64,000 nt of DNA from CAMLIZ01 sp036231905. Its GTDB lineage: Bacteria; Pseudomonadota; Gammaproteobacteria; Burkholderiales; Burkholderiaceae_C. The position numbers and the translations under genes are program-made. The notes below the pieces were generated by a model. It saw nothing but the letters and a program-made list of their open reading frames with translations, was not told the DNA's origin and did no database searches. The number at the start of each line of letters is the position of its first letter. Within the stretch, counting starts at the first letter, position 1. The DNA lies in the NCBI RefSeq assembly GCF_036231905.1, contig NZ_JAZARE010000004.1:372001-436000 (forward strand), given 5' to 3'. Positions 17,764 to 26,169 of this stretch are shown piece by piece.

Positions 17764-19434
17764 ATGAAAACGAAGTGGCTGGTCTGGGCGGGCTGGGGCC
17801 TGTCCGTCGCCTTGGTGGCCGGCTGCGGCCGCAAGGAAGAGCCCGCGCCTGCGCCCCGCGAGGCACCGCCCGCCGCCGCTGTGGCGGAGCTCAAGGTGCT
17901 GGCCACCAGCGACCTGCGCGACATCACGCCGCTGGAGGACATGGTGCTCAAGGCCACCGGCGTGAAGCTCAAGCTGCAGTTCGGCGGCACCATGGAAAGC
18001 ACCGAGGCCGTGCTCACCGGCAACGCCAAGGCCGACGTGGCCTGGTTCGCCAACGCCAAGTACCTGCTGTCGGACGCGCAAGGCCAGTCGCGCGTGAAGC
18101 TGCAGGACAAGATCATGCTGTCGCCCATGGCCGTGGGCGTGAGCGAGTCCGCGGCGAAAAAGCTCGGCTGGGACACGCCCGACGCGGCCGCCAAGGTCAC
18201 TTGGAAGGAGATCACCGAAGCGGCCCGCACCGGCAAGCTGAACTACGCGCTGTCCAACCCGGCGACCTCCAACCAGGGTTTCATGGCGCTGATGGGGGTG
18301 GTGGCGGCGGCCAGCGGAAAGTCCGAGGCCATGAGTGCCGCCGACGTGGACCGTGGCGCCATCGCCGCCTTCTTGAAGGGCTACAAGCTGCCGGGCGACA
18401 ACTCCACCTACCTGTCGGAGCAGTTCATCGCGCAGCAGGGTGTGCGGGTCAATGCCTTCATCAACTACGAGAGCTGGCTGCTGAGCCTCAACCAGTCCGG
18501 CAAGCTGCGCGAGAAGCTGGTGCTGGTGTACCCGCATGAGGGCGTGAGCACGGCCGACTATCCGCTGATGCTGCTCAACGACGCCCGGCGGGAGGACTAC
18601 CAGAAGGTGGTGGCCTACTTGAAGAGCGAGCCGGCTCAACTGTGGCTGGCGCGCCAGACCCTGCGCCGGCCCATCGTGCCGGAGGTGGCGGCCAAGGTGG
18701 CCGACGTGCTGCCGCAGCAGGGCATGCGGGTGGAGCTGCCGTTCTCGCCCGACCGTGCGCTGGCCGACGGGCTGATCGCGGCGTACCTGAACGAATTCCG
18801 CCGCCCGATCGCCTCCACCTTCGTGCTGGACACCAGCGGCAGCATGGAGCGTGAAGGGCGCCGTGGCCAGCTGGTGCAGGCCATCCAGTACGTGGCCGGC
18901 GCGGATGAGTCGCTCACTGGCCGCATCGCCAAGCTGACCAATCGCGAGCGCCTGTGGCTGCAGCCGTTTGCCGACCGGCCGTATGGTCTGGTGAACTTCG
19001 AGGTGCCGGCCGGCTCGGCCAGCGCCAGGGGCGTGCAGCTGCAGGCCGACAGCGAGGCCAAGCAGAAGGTGCTGGCCGACGTGCGCGACTTTGCCGACAA
19101 GCTGCGCATGACCGGCGGCACGGCGCTGTATGACGCGGTGCTGCAATCGCTGGAGCACATGGTCGAGGAAAAGAAGAAGAACCCGGACTACCAGTATTCG
19201 GTGGTCGCCTTCACCGACGGCGAGAACAACCAGGGCCGCAGCCTGGAGCAGTTCAAGCGCGACTACGCCGCGCTGCCGGAAGACGTGCGCGGCATCCCGG
19301 TGTTCATGGTGCTGTTCGGCGAGGCCAACGAAAAGGCGCTCAAGGACCTGGTGACGGTGACCGGCGGCCGGGTGTTCGACGCGCGCCGCACGCCGCTGTA
19401 CAGCGTGTTCAAGGACATCCGGGCCTACCAGTGA
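17764..19434 (+). CDS. lipoprotein fusing a solute-binding domain to a von Willebrand A domain (TelA cassette, gene 2)
   Basis: A 556-residue lipoprotein. The lipobox VAGC ends at Cys22 after a hydrophobic signal. Residues about 40-330 resemble a type II periplasmic binding protein (VLATSDLRDI, NPATSNQGFMALMG). Residues about 350-556 are a VWA domain with a complete metal-ion-dependent adhesion site: DTSGS from Asp356, the Thr of TGGTALYD, and the Asp of FTDGEN. The start is fixed by AGGGAGG at 17751-17757. A binding domain fused to a VWA domain suggests ligand-dependent protein assembly at the membrane and not transport. The next gene begins on the last base of its stop codon (TGATG), so translation is probably coupled. 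Confidence 0.8.
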   Translation: MKTKWLVWAGWGLSVALVAGCGRKEEPAPAPREAPPAAAVAELKVLATSDLRDITPLEDMVLKATGVKLKLQFGGTMESTEAVLTGNAKADVAWFANAKYLLSDAQGQSRVKLQDKIMLSPMAVGVSESAAKKLGWDTPDAAAKVTWKEITEAARTGKLNYALSNPATSNQGFMALMGVVAAASGKSEAMSAADVDRGAIAAFLKGYKLPGDNSTYLSEQFIAQQGVRVNAFINYESWLLSLNQSGKLREKLVLVYPHEGVSTADYPLMLLNDARREDYQKVVAYLKSEPAQLWLARQTLRRPIVPEVAAKVADVLPQQGMRVELPFSPDRALADGLIAAYLNEFRRPIASTFVLDTSGSMEREGRRGQLVQAIQYVAGADESLTGRIAKLTNRERLWLQPFADRPYGLVNFEVPAGSASARGVQLQADSEAKQKVLADVRDFADKLRMTGGTALYDAVLQSLEHMVEEKKKNPDYQYSVVAFTDGENNQGRSLEQFKRDYAALPEDVRGIPVFMVLFGEANEKALKDLVTVTGGRVFDARRTPLYSVFKDIRAYQ

Positions 19435-20105
19435 TGGATCGCCTCTTCCGCTGGCTCGGCTCACCCGCCAACTGGTGCGGTCTGGGCCTGGCCAGCGCCG
19501 TGCTGGTGCTCAAGGCGACGGGCTTCGTGGGCCTGTCCGGGCTGGCCGTGGCCGCACTGGGATATGCCGCGGGCTTCACGGCCGGCGGGCTGTGGTGGGG
19601 CTTCCCGAAGTGGTCGGCGCCCGCCTGGGAGGCGCTCCAGTTCAGCGACGAAGGCAGCGCGCGTGAAGCGATGGAGCGTGCGCTGCACGGCGTGCGCCAG
19701 CTCACGCAGTACAACCCCGAGAACCGCATGCCGGCCAGCCTGCAAGGGCGTGTGCTGGAGCTGTGCAAGGCGCTCGAAGGCCTGCTGCACCAGTGGGAGC
19801 GCTCGCGTGGCCAGCTGTCCCTGGAAGACAGCTTCGACGCCCGCCGCATCGCCATCACCTACCTGCCCGACGCGCTGAACACCTACCTGTCGATCCCGGC
19901 CGCCTACGCCACCGGCAAGGTGCTGGCCAACGGCAAGACGGCCACCGAGATCTTCAAGGACACCCTGGAAGAGTTGGAGGCCAAGGTGCGCGAGCTCGGC
20001 GACGACCTGGCCGCGCAGGATGCGCAGGCCTTCCTCACGCATTCCGAGTTCGTGAAACAGAAATTCGGCGAGCATTCGCCATTGCCCAAGGAGCCGCGCT
20101 CATGA
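19434..20105 (+). CDS. XpaC-like membrane protein (TelA cassette, gene 3)
   Basis: A 223-residue protein with two hydrophobic helices near the N-terminus (residues about 12-30 and 32-50) and a helical cytoplasmic region. RRIAITYLPDALNTYLSIP and the following helices resemble the XpaC/PF10112 family (named 5-bromo-4-chloroindolyl phosphate hydrolysis), which sits beside TelA genes such as yaaN in Bacillus. The match is by eye and moderate. The ATG overlaps the previous stop by 1 bp and its own stop overlaps the telA ATG by 4 bp, so the three genes are translationally linked. A GTG one codon upstream is an alternative start. Confidence 0.6.
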   Translation: MDRLFRWLGSPANWCGLGLASAVLVLKATGFVGLSGLAVAALGYAAGFTAGGLWWGFPKWSAPAWEALQFSDEGSAREAMERALHGVRQLTQYNPENRMPASLQGRVLELCKALEGLLHQWERSRGQLSLEDSFDARRIAITYLPDALNTYLSIPAAYATGKVLANGKTATEIFKDTLEELEAKVRELGDDLAAQDAQAFLTHSEFVKQKFGEHSPLPKEPRS

Positions 20106-21322
20106 GCGAGACCCAACCCAAGCCGACGGCGACCGCCACGGCCGCCCCGGTGTTCCAGCTGGAGCCGCCCACCGTCATCACCCCGGTGCCGGCGGAACAA
20201 AGCCGCGAGGCCGTACCGCTCAAGCCCGAGGTGCAGCAGGCGGTGGACAACCAGGTGCTGCGTTTCATCGACGCGCTGATGCAGGAAGACCTGCACTCAG
20301 AGGGCTTCAAGGCCAAGCTGGACAGCGCCTTTGCGCTCGGCAAGGAGGAGATCTCCAACGCCTCGGCGCTGATGCAGGGCCGCTTCATGCAGCGCAACTT
20401 CGTCGGCATGGAAGGCAGCGCGGCCTACCAGGCGATCGGCGAGATCCGGGCCCAGCTCGACGACCTGAACCCCGGCAAGGACGGCGACCTGCTGCAGCCG
20501 CGCAAGCTGCTGGGCATCATCCCCTACGGCAACAAGCTGCAGGCCTACTTCCGCAAATACCAGAGCGCCGCAGAGCAGCTGCAGACCTCGATGTCGCAGC
20601 TGTACACCGCGCGCGACGAGCTGCAGAAGGACGTGGTGGAGATCGAATCCACCCGCGGCAAGCTGTGGGAGGCGATGCAGAAGCTGGCGGCGGCGGCACG
20701 CTTTGCCACCACGCTGGACACCCGCCTGGCCGAGCGCGTGCAGGCGCTGGAAGCCACCGATCCGCAGAAGGCCCAGGCCCTGCGCCAGGAGGTGCTGTTC
20801 TACGCGCGCCAGAACCTGCAGGACATCCAGACCCAGCAGGCGGTGTGCATCAACGGCTACCTGGCGCTCGACGTGCTCAAGAAGACCGGCCGCGAGATGA
20901 TGAACGGCTGCACGCGAGTGGCCACCACCGGCATGAGCGCGCTGGCCGTGGCGCAGACGGTGGCGCGCGCCACCGGCAACCAGATCAAGGTGATGGAGAT
21001 GCTCTCGGGCGTGAACACCACCATCGGCAACCTGATCAGCGAAACCGGCCGCGCCCTCAACCAGCATGTGGACCACACCACCCAGTTCGCGCAGAACCCG
21101 ATGCTCGGCATCGACAAGCTGAAGGAGATGTTCGACCAGACCTTCAAGGCCATGGACGCGATGGACACCTTCCGCGCCAAGGCCATCGACGTGATGGGGC
21201 AGAACAACACCATCATCCGCGAGCAGATCGCGCGGGCGGACCAGTACGTGGACCGCACGCGGCAGCAGCTGGCGCGGGATGCGGCCGCGCCCTCCTCGGG
21301 CGACGGGCCGGTCAAGCTCTGA
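20102..21322 (+). CDS. telA: TelA/KlaA-family toxic anion resistance protein (TelA cassette, gene 4)
   Basis: A 406-residue cytoplasmic, almost wholly helical protein of the TelA family (PF05816). The family core is clear: LNPGKDGDLLQPRKLLGIIPYG, YFRKYQSAAEQLQ, the long coiled coil RDELQKDVVEIES, and VLKKTGREMMNGCTRVATTG near residues 262-281. TelA homologues are linked to tellurite and antibiotic or envelope-stress tolerance, but their biochemistry is unresolved. The ATG lies inside the stop of the XpaC-like gene (ATGA). A Pro/Thr/Ala-rich stretch of about 45 residues precedes the conserved domain and is probably disordered. Confidence 0.88.
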   Translation: MSETQPKPTATATAAPVFQLEPPTVITPVPAEQSREAVPLKPEVQQAVDNQVLRFIDALMQEDLHSEGFKAKLDSAFALGKEEISNASALMQGRFMQRNFVGMEGSAAYQAIGEIRAQLDDLNPGKDGDLLQPRKLLGIIPYGNKLQAYFRKYQSAAEQLQTSMSQLYTARDELQKDVVEIESTRGKLWEAMQKLAAAARFATTLDTRLAERVQALEATDPQKAQALRQEVLFYARQNLQDIQTQQAVCINGYLALDVLKKTGREMMNGCTRVATTGMSALAVAQTVARATGNQIKVMEMLSGVNTTIGNLISETGRALNQHVDHTTQFAQNPMLGIDKLKEMFDQTFKAMDAMDTFRAKAIDVMGQNNTIIREQIARADQYVDRTRQQLARDAAAPSSGDGPVKL

Positions 21323-21346
21323 CCTGCGGTCACCCCGGCATGGTCG

Positions 21347-21466
21347 GCCCCGGCGCGGCACATCACCTTCGAACAGAGGCACCAGCGGGCGCGTGCCGTC
21401 ATACAGCGCGTCGAAAAGGCGCCTCACGCGCGGGACCTTTCTCAGATCCGTGTGCGTGAGCACCAA
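21347..21466 (-). pseudogene. remnant of a LysR-type regulator C-terminus
   Basis: Read on the minus strand the segment gives VLTHTDLRKVPRVRRLFDAL followed by YDGTRPLVPLFEGD. This is the ending of a LysR substrate-binding domain (typically hPDLRxxxRVRAhhxFL...lxxLFEG). There is no matching DNA-binding domain upstream: a stop lies just before it. The fragment occupies half of the 232-bp gap after telA, and nothing else was seen in that gap. It probably marks a lost regulator gene. Confidence 0.55.
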
Positions 21467-21553
21467 AGCTCACTGCTCTCTCATGGAGGCTCCCCCGCCC
21501 GGCCGACCGCTGCGGCGCGCTGAACCCCCATTGACTACCCATCACTGAACTGC

Positions 21554-22198
21554 ATGAACACACCGGACATCTTCCGTCCCAGCGCCGACAGCGAGATCGA
21601 CCGCATGGTGGCCGCCTACCCGCTGGCGCTGGTCATCAGCGCCGTGGACGGGGACTTGCAAGCGTCGCCCCTGCCGCTGGTGCTGCAACGCGACGCCGCA
21701 GGAAGCGCCACGCTGATCGGACACTTCTCGCGTTTCAATCCGCAGGTGGAACTGGTCAAGCGCGAACGCCGGGCCCTGGTGGCGTTCTCCGGCGCGCAAG
21801 GCTACATCTCGTCGTCATGGTTGCGCGAGAGGCGGTACGCCCCCACCTGGAACTACCAGGCGGTGCACTTCAAGGTCGAAATCGAACTGGACGAGCGCCC
21901 AGGTGCTGCACGTGAAGCGCTGGAGACGCTGATTCGCCACGTCGACGCCCCTTACCCGAACCCCTGGAGCATCGAGGAAATGGGCCCGCGCTTCGAGCAA
22001 CTCGCGACCGCCATCGTGCCGTTCCGGGCCACCGTGCTCGACACGCAGGTGCAGTTCAAGCTGGGGCAGGGCGATCCCGCGAACGTGCTGGAAGACGCGC
22101 TCGCGGGACTGGCCCGATACGGCAAGCTGGAACTCGCGACGGAGATGTCGCGTCACCATGCGCTCGCCCAGGCCCGGGCGCAGAAAGAAACGGTTTGA
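21554..22198 (+). CDS. PaiB-type FMN-binding negative transcriptional regulator family protein
   Basis: A 214-residue protein of the PaiB family (FMN-binding split barrel, PF04299). Diagnostic blocks are ASPLPLVLQRD, GHFSRFNPQ, the substrate-pocket stretch AYISSSW-like GYISSSWLRE, and APTWNYQAVHFK. PaiB controls sporulation and protease genes in Bacillus; in Proteobacteria the role is unproven and many members may be flavin-dependent enzymes. No ribosome site is obvious before the ATG. It is convergent with the next, minus-strand gene, only 19 bp away. Confidence 0.85.
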   Translation: MNTPDIFRPSADSEIDRMVAAYPLALVISAVDGDLQASPLPLVLQRDAAGSATLIGHFSRFNPQVELVKRERRALVAFSGAQGYISSSWLRERRYAPTWNYQAVHFKVEIELDERPGAAREALETLIRHVDAPYPNPWSIEEMGPRFEQLATAIVPFRATVLDTQVQFKLGQGDPANVLEDALAGLARYGKLELATEMSRHHALAQARAQKETV

Positions 22199-22217
22199 GC
22201 CGAGCGCGGCTGCGCCT

Positions 22218-22670
22218 TTAGCGCGCGTACTCGTTCGCCACGATGCGCATCGTGGCCGCGGCGCCGGGAGCCGCCGTGCTGATGTCCACCATCAGGTTGG
22301 CCTCGGCGCCGCCCCAGCGCGCATACGCCGCGGTCTGCACATCGGGCGCGCCGTAACCGCTCTTGAAGTCGGCCAGCAGGCCGTTGAGGTTCACCGTTGA
22401 ATCCAGCACCACCAGGAACAGCCGGTCTCGGTTGAAGCAGTAGCGCACCGCCGACAGCGGGCTGTCGCCGAACAGCATGTTCTCGTTCTCGCGCCGGTAG
22501 CAGGCCACGCTGCCCTCGGCCTGCACCAGCTGCGCCGGCCCCAGGTAGGACGGCGCATCACCCCACATCAGACCGCGGAAGCCGCGCAGCTCGACGGCGC
22601 CCGCGGCACTGGCGCACAAGGCAGCGCCGATCAACACCAGGGAGCGGGCAAGAGTGGGCAGGGTTCGCAT
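22218..22670 (-). CDS. secreted protein of unknown function
   Basis: A 150-residue protein with a clear Sec signal (MRTLPTLARSLVLIGAALCA, cleavage after ASAAGA). The mature part begins VELRGFRGLMWGD, a segment seen in small periplasmic proteins of Burkholderiales that carry a G-x-x-W-G-D/M start. It has two cysteines, in VACYRRENEN and RYCFNRDRLF, that could form a disulfide. I do not recognise a named family. The reading frame continues far upstream, but only this portion has exported-protein character and an ATG with a signal. It lies alone, divergent from the binding-protein genes. Confidence 0.7.
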   Translation of the reverse strand: MRTLPTLARSLVLIGAALCASAAGAVELRGFRGLMWGDAPSYLGPAQLVQAEGSVACYRRENENMLFGDSPLSAVRYCFNRDRLFLVVLDSTVNLNGLLADFKSGYGAPDVQTAAYARWGGAEANLMVDISTAAPGAAATMRIVANEYAR

Positions 22671-22811
22671 CGAGATGGGCCTCCAGACGGGATGTGTCCA
22701 TCTTGCAACCAAATGCTTCAAATGTCTTGTGGAGTAATTCCGTTGAACGGTGCTTCTTGATCGGCCGATGAGCAGGGCATGCGCCGCGATGGCGCGCTCA
22801 GGGAGATCACG

Positions 22812-23942
22812 ATGAAGCGCAGAAACTTCATGCTCGCCGCCTCGGCGGGCACCATGGGTGGTTTGGGCCTGGGCGCTGCCAGCGCCTTTGCCGCCAACGG
22901 CAAAGTGCTGCGCTTCGGCCAGTCCGCGTCGCTCACCGGCGGCCAGGCCAGCTACGGCAAGGACGTGCGCGACGGGATCAATGCCGCGTTTGCCAACGCC
23001 AACAAGAACGAAGCAACCACCGGCGTGCGTTTCGAGCTGATGACGCTGGACGATGGTGGCGTGCGCAGCCGCTGCCTGCAGAACGCGCTGTCGCTGGTGG
23101 ACAGCGGCGTCACCGCGCTCATCGGCCTGACCAGCGGCGCGGGCGCGGAGGCCTGCATGCCCGTGGTGGAGGATGCGCAGATCGCCCTGCTCGGCACCGC
23201 CAGCGGCAACATGGGCATCCGCTCGGGCAACAACAACGGCGCCTTCCACGTGCGCGCCGGGTATGACGCCGAATACAAGCGCATGGTCGGTTACGCCAAG
23301 GACTTCGGCCTGCGCCGCGTCGGCGTGGTCACCCTGGCCGACACCTCCAAGGCCAACCTCGAAGCGATGAGCGCGGCGCTGGCCGCGCTGTCCATCCAGC
23401 CGCAGCTCACGCTGGCGATCGACCGCAACAGCACCTCCTTCGAAGGCGTGGCCAACGAGCTGCTCGCCGCCCGCCTGGACTGCGTGCTGTTCACCGCCAA
23501 CGCCGGCCCGGTGGCCAAGATCATCGACCACATGCACCGGGCCAAATTCCCCGGCCTGTTCTACGCCTCCTCGTTCGCCGGCCAGGACCTGGTGGACACG
23601 CTCACCGCCAAGCAGCAGAGCTGCGTGATGAGCATGGTGGTGCCGCGGCCCACGGCCATGGGCGTGAACGTGGTCAACCAGTGCCAGCGCGACATCGCCC
23701 TGGTGCAGGGCGCCCGCATGGGCATGACCACGCTGGAGGGTTACATCGCCGGCCGCATCGCGGTGGAAGCCGCGCTGCAGGCGCAGAAAGTGGGCAGCGT
23801 CACCCGCGCCCGCATGAAGGAGTCGTTGGCCGGGTTGCGCACCGACCTGGGTGGCTACAAGGTCGAGTTCGCCGGCAGCATGCAAGGCTCGCGCTACGTG
23901 GACCTGATCGCCGTGGACCGCTACGGCCGCTTGGTCGGCTGA
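22812..23942 (+). CDS. branched-chain-type ABC substrate-binding protein, copy 1
   Basis: A 376-residue type I periplasmic binding protein (Peripla_BP_6 family, LivJ/AmiC-like). The N-terminus MKRRNFMLAASAG carries a twin-arginine-like motif. Core features include FGQSASLTGGQASYGKDVRDG, TLDDGG, LIGLTSG, GTASGNMGIR and YASSFAGQDLVD. ATG 22812 follows GGGAGATC. The next gene encodes a close paralogue 19 bp later. No permease or ATPase genes adjoin, so it is an orphan binding protein that may feed a transporter elsewhere or a sensor. Confidence 0.9.
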   Translation: MKRRNFMLAASAGTMGGLGLGAASAFAANGKVLRFGQSASLTGGQASYGKDVRDGINAAFANANKNEATTGVRFELMTLDDGGVRSRCLQNALSLVDSGVTALIGLTSGAGAEACMPVVEDAQIALLGTASGNMGIRSGNNNGAFHVRAGYDAEYKRMVGYAKDFGLRRVGVVTLADTSKANLEAMSAALAALSIQPQLTLAIDRNSTSFEGVANELLAARLDCVLFTANAGPVAKIIDHMHRAKFPGLFYASSFAGQDLVDTLTAKQQSCVMSMVVPRPTAMGVNVVNQCQRDIALVQGARMGMTTLEGYIAGRIAVEAALQAQKVGSVTRARMKESLAGLRTDLGGYKVEFAGSMQGSRYVDLIAVDRYGRLVG

Positions 23943-23961
23943 CCCCCCGGAGAAGAAGAAC

Positions 23962-25095
23962 ATGAAACGACGCGACCTTCTGTTGAGCGCACCGGCGCTG
24001 TGGGCTGGCGCCTTGAGCGGCCTGCACGGCAACGCGCGGGCGGAAGCCGGCGTCGTCACCTTCGGCCAGTCGGCCTCGCTGTCCGGCGGCCAGGCCAAGT
24101 ACGGCACCGAGATCCGCGACGGCATCGCCGCCGCCTTTGCCGCGGCCAACAAGGCCGAGGGCACCAAGGGCCTGCGCTTCGAGCTGCAGACCCTGGACGA
24201 TGGCGGCGTGAAGGACCGCTGCGTCGGCAACGTCAAGCAGCTCATCGACTCCGGCGTGGCCGCACTCGTGGGCCTGACCAGCGGCGCCGCGGCCGAAGCG
24301 TCGCTGCCGGCGATCGAGCAGGCGCAGATCGCGCTGCTGGGCACCGCCAGCGGCAACATGGGCATCCGCCAGAACGCCAAGGCGCCGGCCTGCCATGTGC
24401 GCGCGGGCTACGACGTCGAATACAAGCGCATGGTCACCTACATCCGCGACTTCGGCCTGCGCCGCGTCGGGTATGTGTACCTGGGCGACACCTCGAAGGC
24501 CAACCTCGCCGCGATGACGCAGGCGCTGGACGCGGTGGGCGTGAAGCCGGCGGCCGCGATCGGCATCGACCGCAACGCCAAGAGCCTGCAACCGGTGGCC
24601 GACCAGCTGATGGCCGCCAACCTGGACTGCGTGCTGTTCACCACCAACGCGGCACCCATCATCAAGATCACCGAGCACATGGCCGCGGCCAAGTACCCGG
24701 GCATGTTCTTCGCGTCGTCGTTTGCCGGGCAGGACCTGGTGGACGGCCTGGCCAACAGCAACCGCAGCGTGGTGATGAGCCTGGTGGTGCCGCGGCCCAC
24801 CGCGCTCGGCGTGGCGGTGGTCGCGCAGGCCAAGAACGACTTCGCCGCCTTCGGCAACGGCACCAAGCTGGGCGTGACCACGCTCGAGGGCTACATCGCC
24901 GGCCGCGTGGCGGTGGAAGCCGCGCGCCAGGCCGCCAAGGGCGGCACCGTGGGCCGCGCGCGCCTGAAGGACACGCTGGCCAACCTGCGCGCCGACCTGG
25001 GCGGCTACCGCGTGGCCTTCGGCCCCGATAACACCACCGGATCGCAATACGTGGAGATGGTCGTCATCGACCGCTTCGGACGACTCGTCGGCTAG
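23962..25095 (+). CDS. branched-chain-type ABC substrate-binding protein, copy 2
   Basis: A 377-residue paralogue of the preceding protein; the two align along their full length with the same landmarks (FGQSASLSGGQAKYG, LTSGAAAEAS, GTASGNMGIR, FFASSFAGQDLVDGL, VDRFGRLVG-type ending). The start MKRRDLLLSAPAL again resembles a Tat/Sec signal, preceded by GGAGAAGAAG. The pair is a tandem duplication that has diverged well, which suggests different ligands. It is followed 24 bp later by the CxxCH protein gene in what looks like a three-gene operon. Confidence 0.9.
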   Translation: MKRRDLLLSAPALWAGALSGLHGNARAEAGVVTFGQSASLSGGQAKYGTEIRDGIAAAFAAANKAEGTKGLRFELQTLDDGGVKDRCVGNVKQLIDSGVAALVGLTSGAAAEASLPAIEQAQIALLGTASGNMGIRQNAKAPACHVRAGYDVEYKRMVTYIRDFGLRRVGYVYLGDTSKANLAAMTQALDAVGVKPAAAIGIDRNAKSLQPVADQLMAANLDCVLFTTNAAPIIKITEHMAAAKYPGMFFASSFAGQDLVDGLANSNRSVVMSLVVPRPTALGVAVVAQAKNDFAAFGNGTKLGVTTLEGYIAGRVAVEAARQAAKGGTVGRARLKDTLANLRADLGGYRVAFGPDNTTGSQYVEMVVIDRFGRLVG

Positions 25096-25119
25096 AGCCG
25101 AACCATCAGGGGAAAAATC

Positions 25120-26169
25120 GTGAACACGCGAGCAATCGCGGCTGCGGCAGCAGCCGCATGGGCTTTGTCATTCCTGCCCGCGGCCTCGGCCGCACCCGAC
25201 ACCAGCACCTGGACCGCGGCGCGCGCGGCAGCCGCCGACCTGGCGGCTGAGCTGTCGCAGGCCTGCCCGGTGGCCTCCACCGGCGACCAGGCGGCCTTCG
25301 ATGCCTGCCGCCAGGGCCTGTTCGGCGACTCCGCGGTGCGCCGCCAGCTCGCCAGCGTGGTGCTGTGGGGCCGCCAGCGCGATGCGTCGCTGTCGCTCAA
25401 GGAAACCTCGCTCACCCAGTTCGCGCCCGACGTGCTCACCGGCATGTACCTGCCGCTGTTCATGTTCAACGGCGAGCACACGGTGGACTACGTGGAGCGC
25501 GAGGGCCTGTTCCAGATCCGCCTGCGCGTGGCCTTCCGCAACCGGCTGCAGCCCGGCCAGTTCCCGTATCCCTTCTGGCACGAGGCCGAGAAGTGGGCCA
25601 TGTACCAGGGCGCCAACGAGGTGCTGTTCTGGTGGGACGGTGGCAAGCGCCAGGTCAAGGCGGCGCAGTTCACCGTGTTCGGCAAGCAGGCACCGCTGGT
25701 CGCTGCGCAGCCGGTGCCGGCGCCGCGTTTCGACGGCCAGTGGATGTGGACGGACGACCGTGGCCGCACCCAGCCCAAGGTGACGGTGTTCGACGGCCTG
25801 TTCCGCGCTGACAACCCCTACCTGAACCAGCTCGACGCGTCCTACAAGACGCTGGCACTGCGCCTGCGCGAAGGCCAGTGCAGCGAATGCCACGTGCCCA
25901 ACAACCCGGACAAGAGCAAGCGCCTGGTGCTGCTGCAGACACCCGCGCACGCCGCCGGCGAGATCCAGCGCCTGCTCAGGGCCGTGCGCGACGACCGCAT
26001 GCCGCGTGACCAGGCGGGCGTGGAAGCGCCGCTGGACAAGCACACCAAGGAAGCGCTGCTGCAGGACGGCGAGGCCTTTGCCAAGGTGGTGGAAGCGGCC
26101 AAGCGCTGGGAGGCGACACAGGCCCGCACCCGCATGGCATCGCAGGTGTCAGGCACCGGCGGCCAGTGA
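25120..26169 (+). CDS. secreted protein with a single c-type heme motif
   Basis: A 349-residue protein with a Sec signal (hydrophobic Ala-rich core ending LPAASA). One heme-c attachment motif is present at Cys254-Ser-Glu-Cys257-His258 (GQCSECHVPNNPDKSKR). The region before it is Trp/Tyr/Phe-rich (PYPFWHEAEKWAMYQGANE) and does not match a cytochrome family I can name. GTG is the start, supported by AGGGG. It probably is a periplasmic monoheme protein working with the two binding proteins just upstream. Its 3' end overlaps the convergent deacylase gene by 21 bp. Confidence 0.75.
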   Translation: MNTRAIAAAAAAAWALSFLPAASAAPDTSTWTAARAAAADLAAELSQACPVASTGDQAAFDACRQGLFGDSAVRRQLASVVLWGRQRDASLSLKETSLTQFAPDVLTGMYLPLFMFNGEHTVDYVEREGLFQIRLRVAFRNRLQPGQFPYPFWHEAEKWAMYQGANEVLFWWDGGKRQVKAAQFTVFGKQAPLVAAQPVPAPRFDGQWMWTDDRGRTQPKVTVFDGLFRADNPYLNQLDASYKTLALRLREGQCSECHVPNNPDKSKRLVLLQTPAHAAGEIQRLLRAVRDDRMPRDQAGVEAPLDKHTKEALLQDGEAFAKVVEAAKRWEATQARTRMASQVSGTGGQ

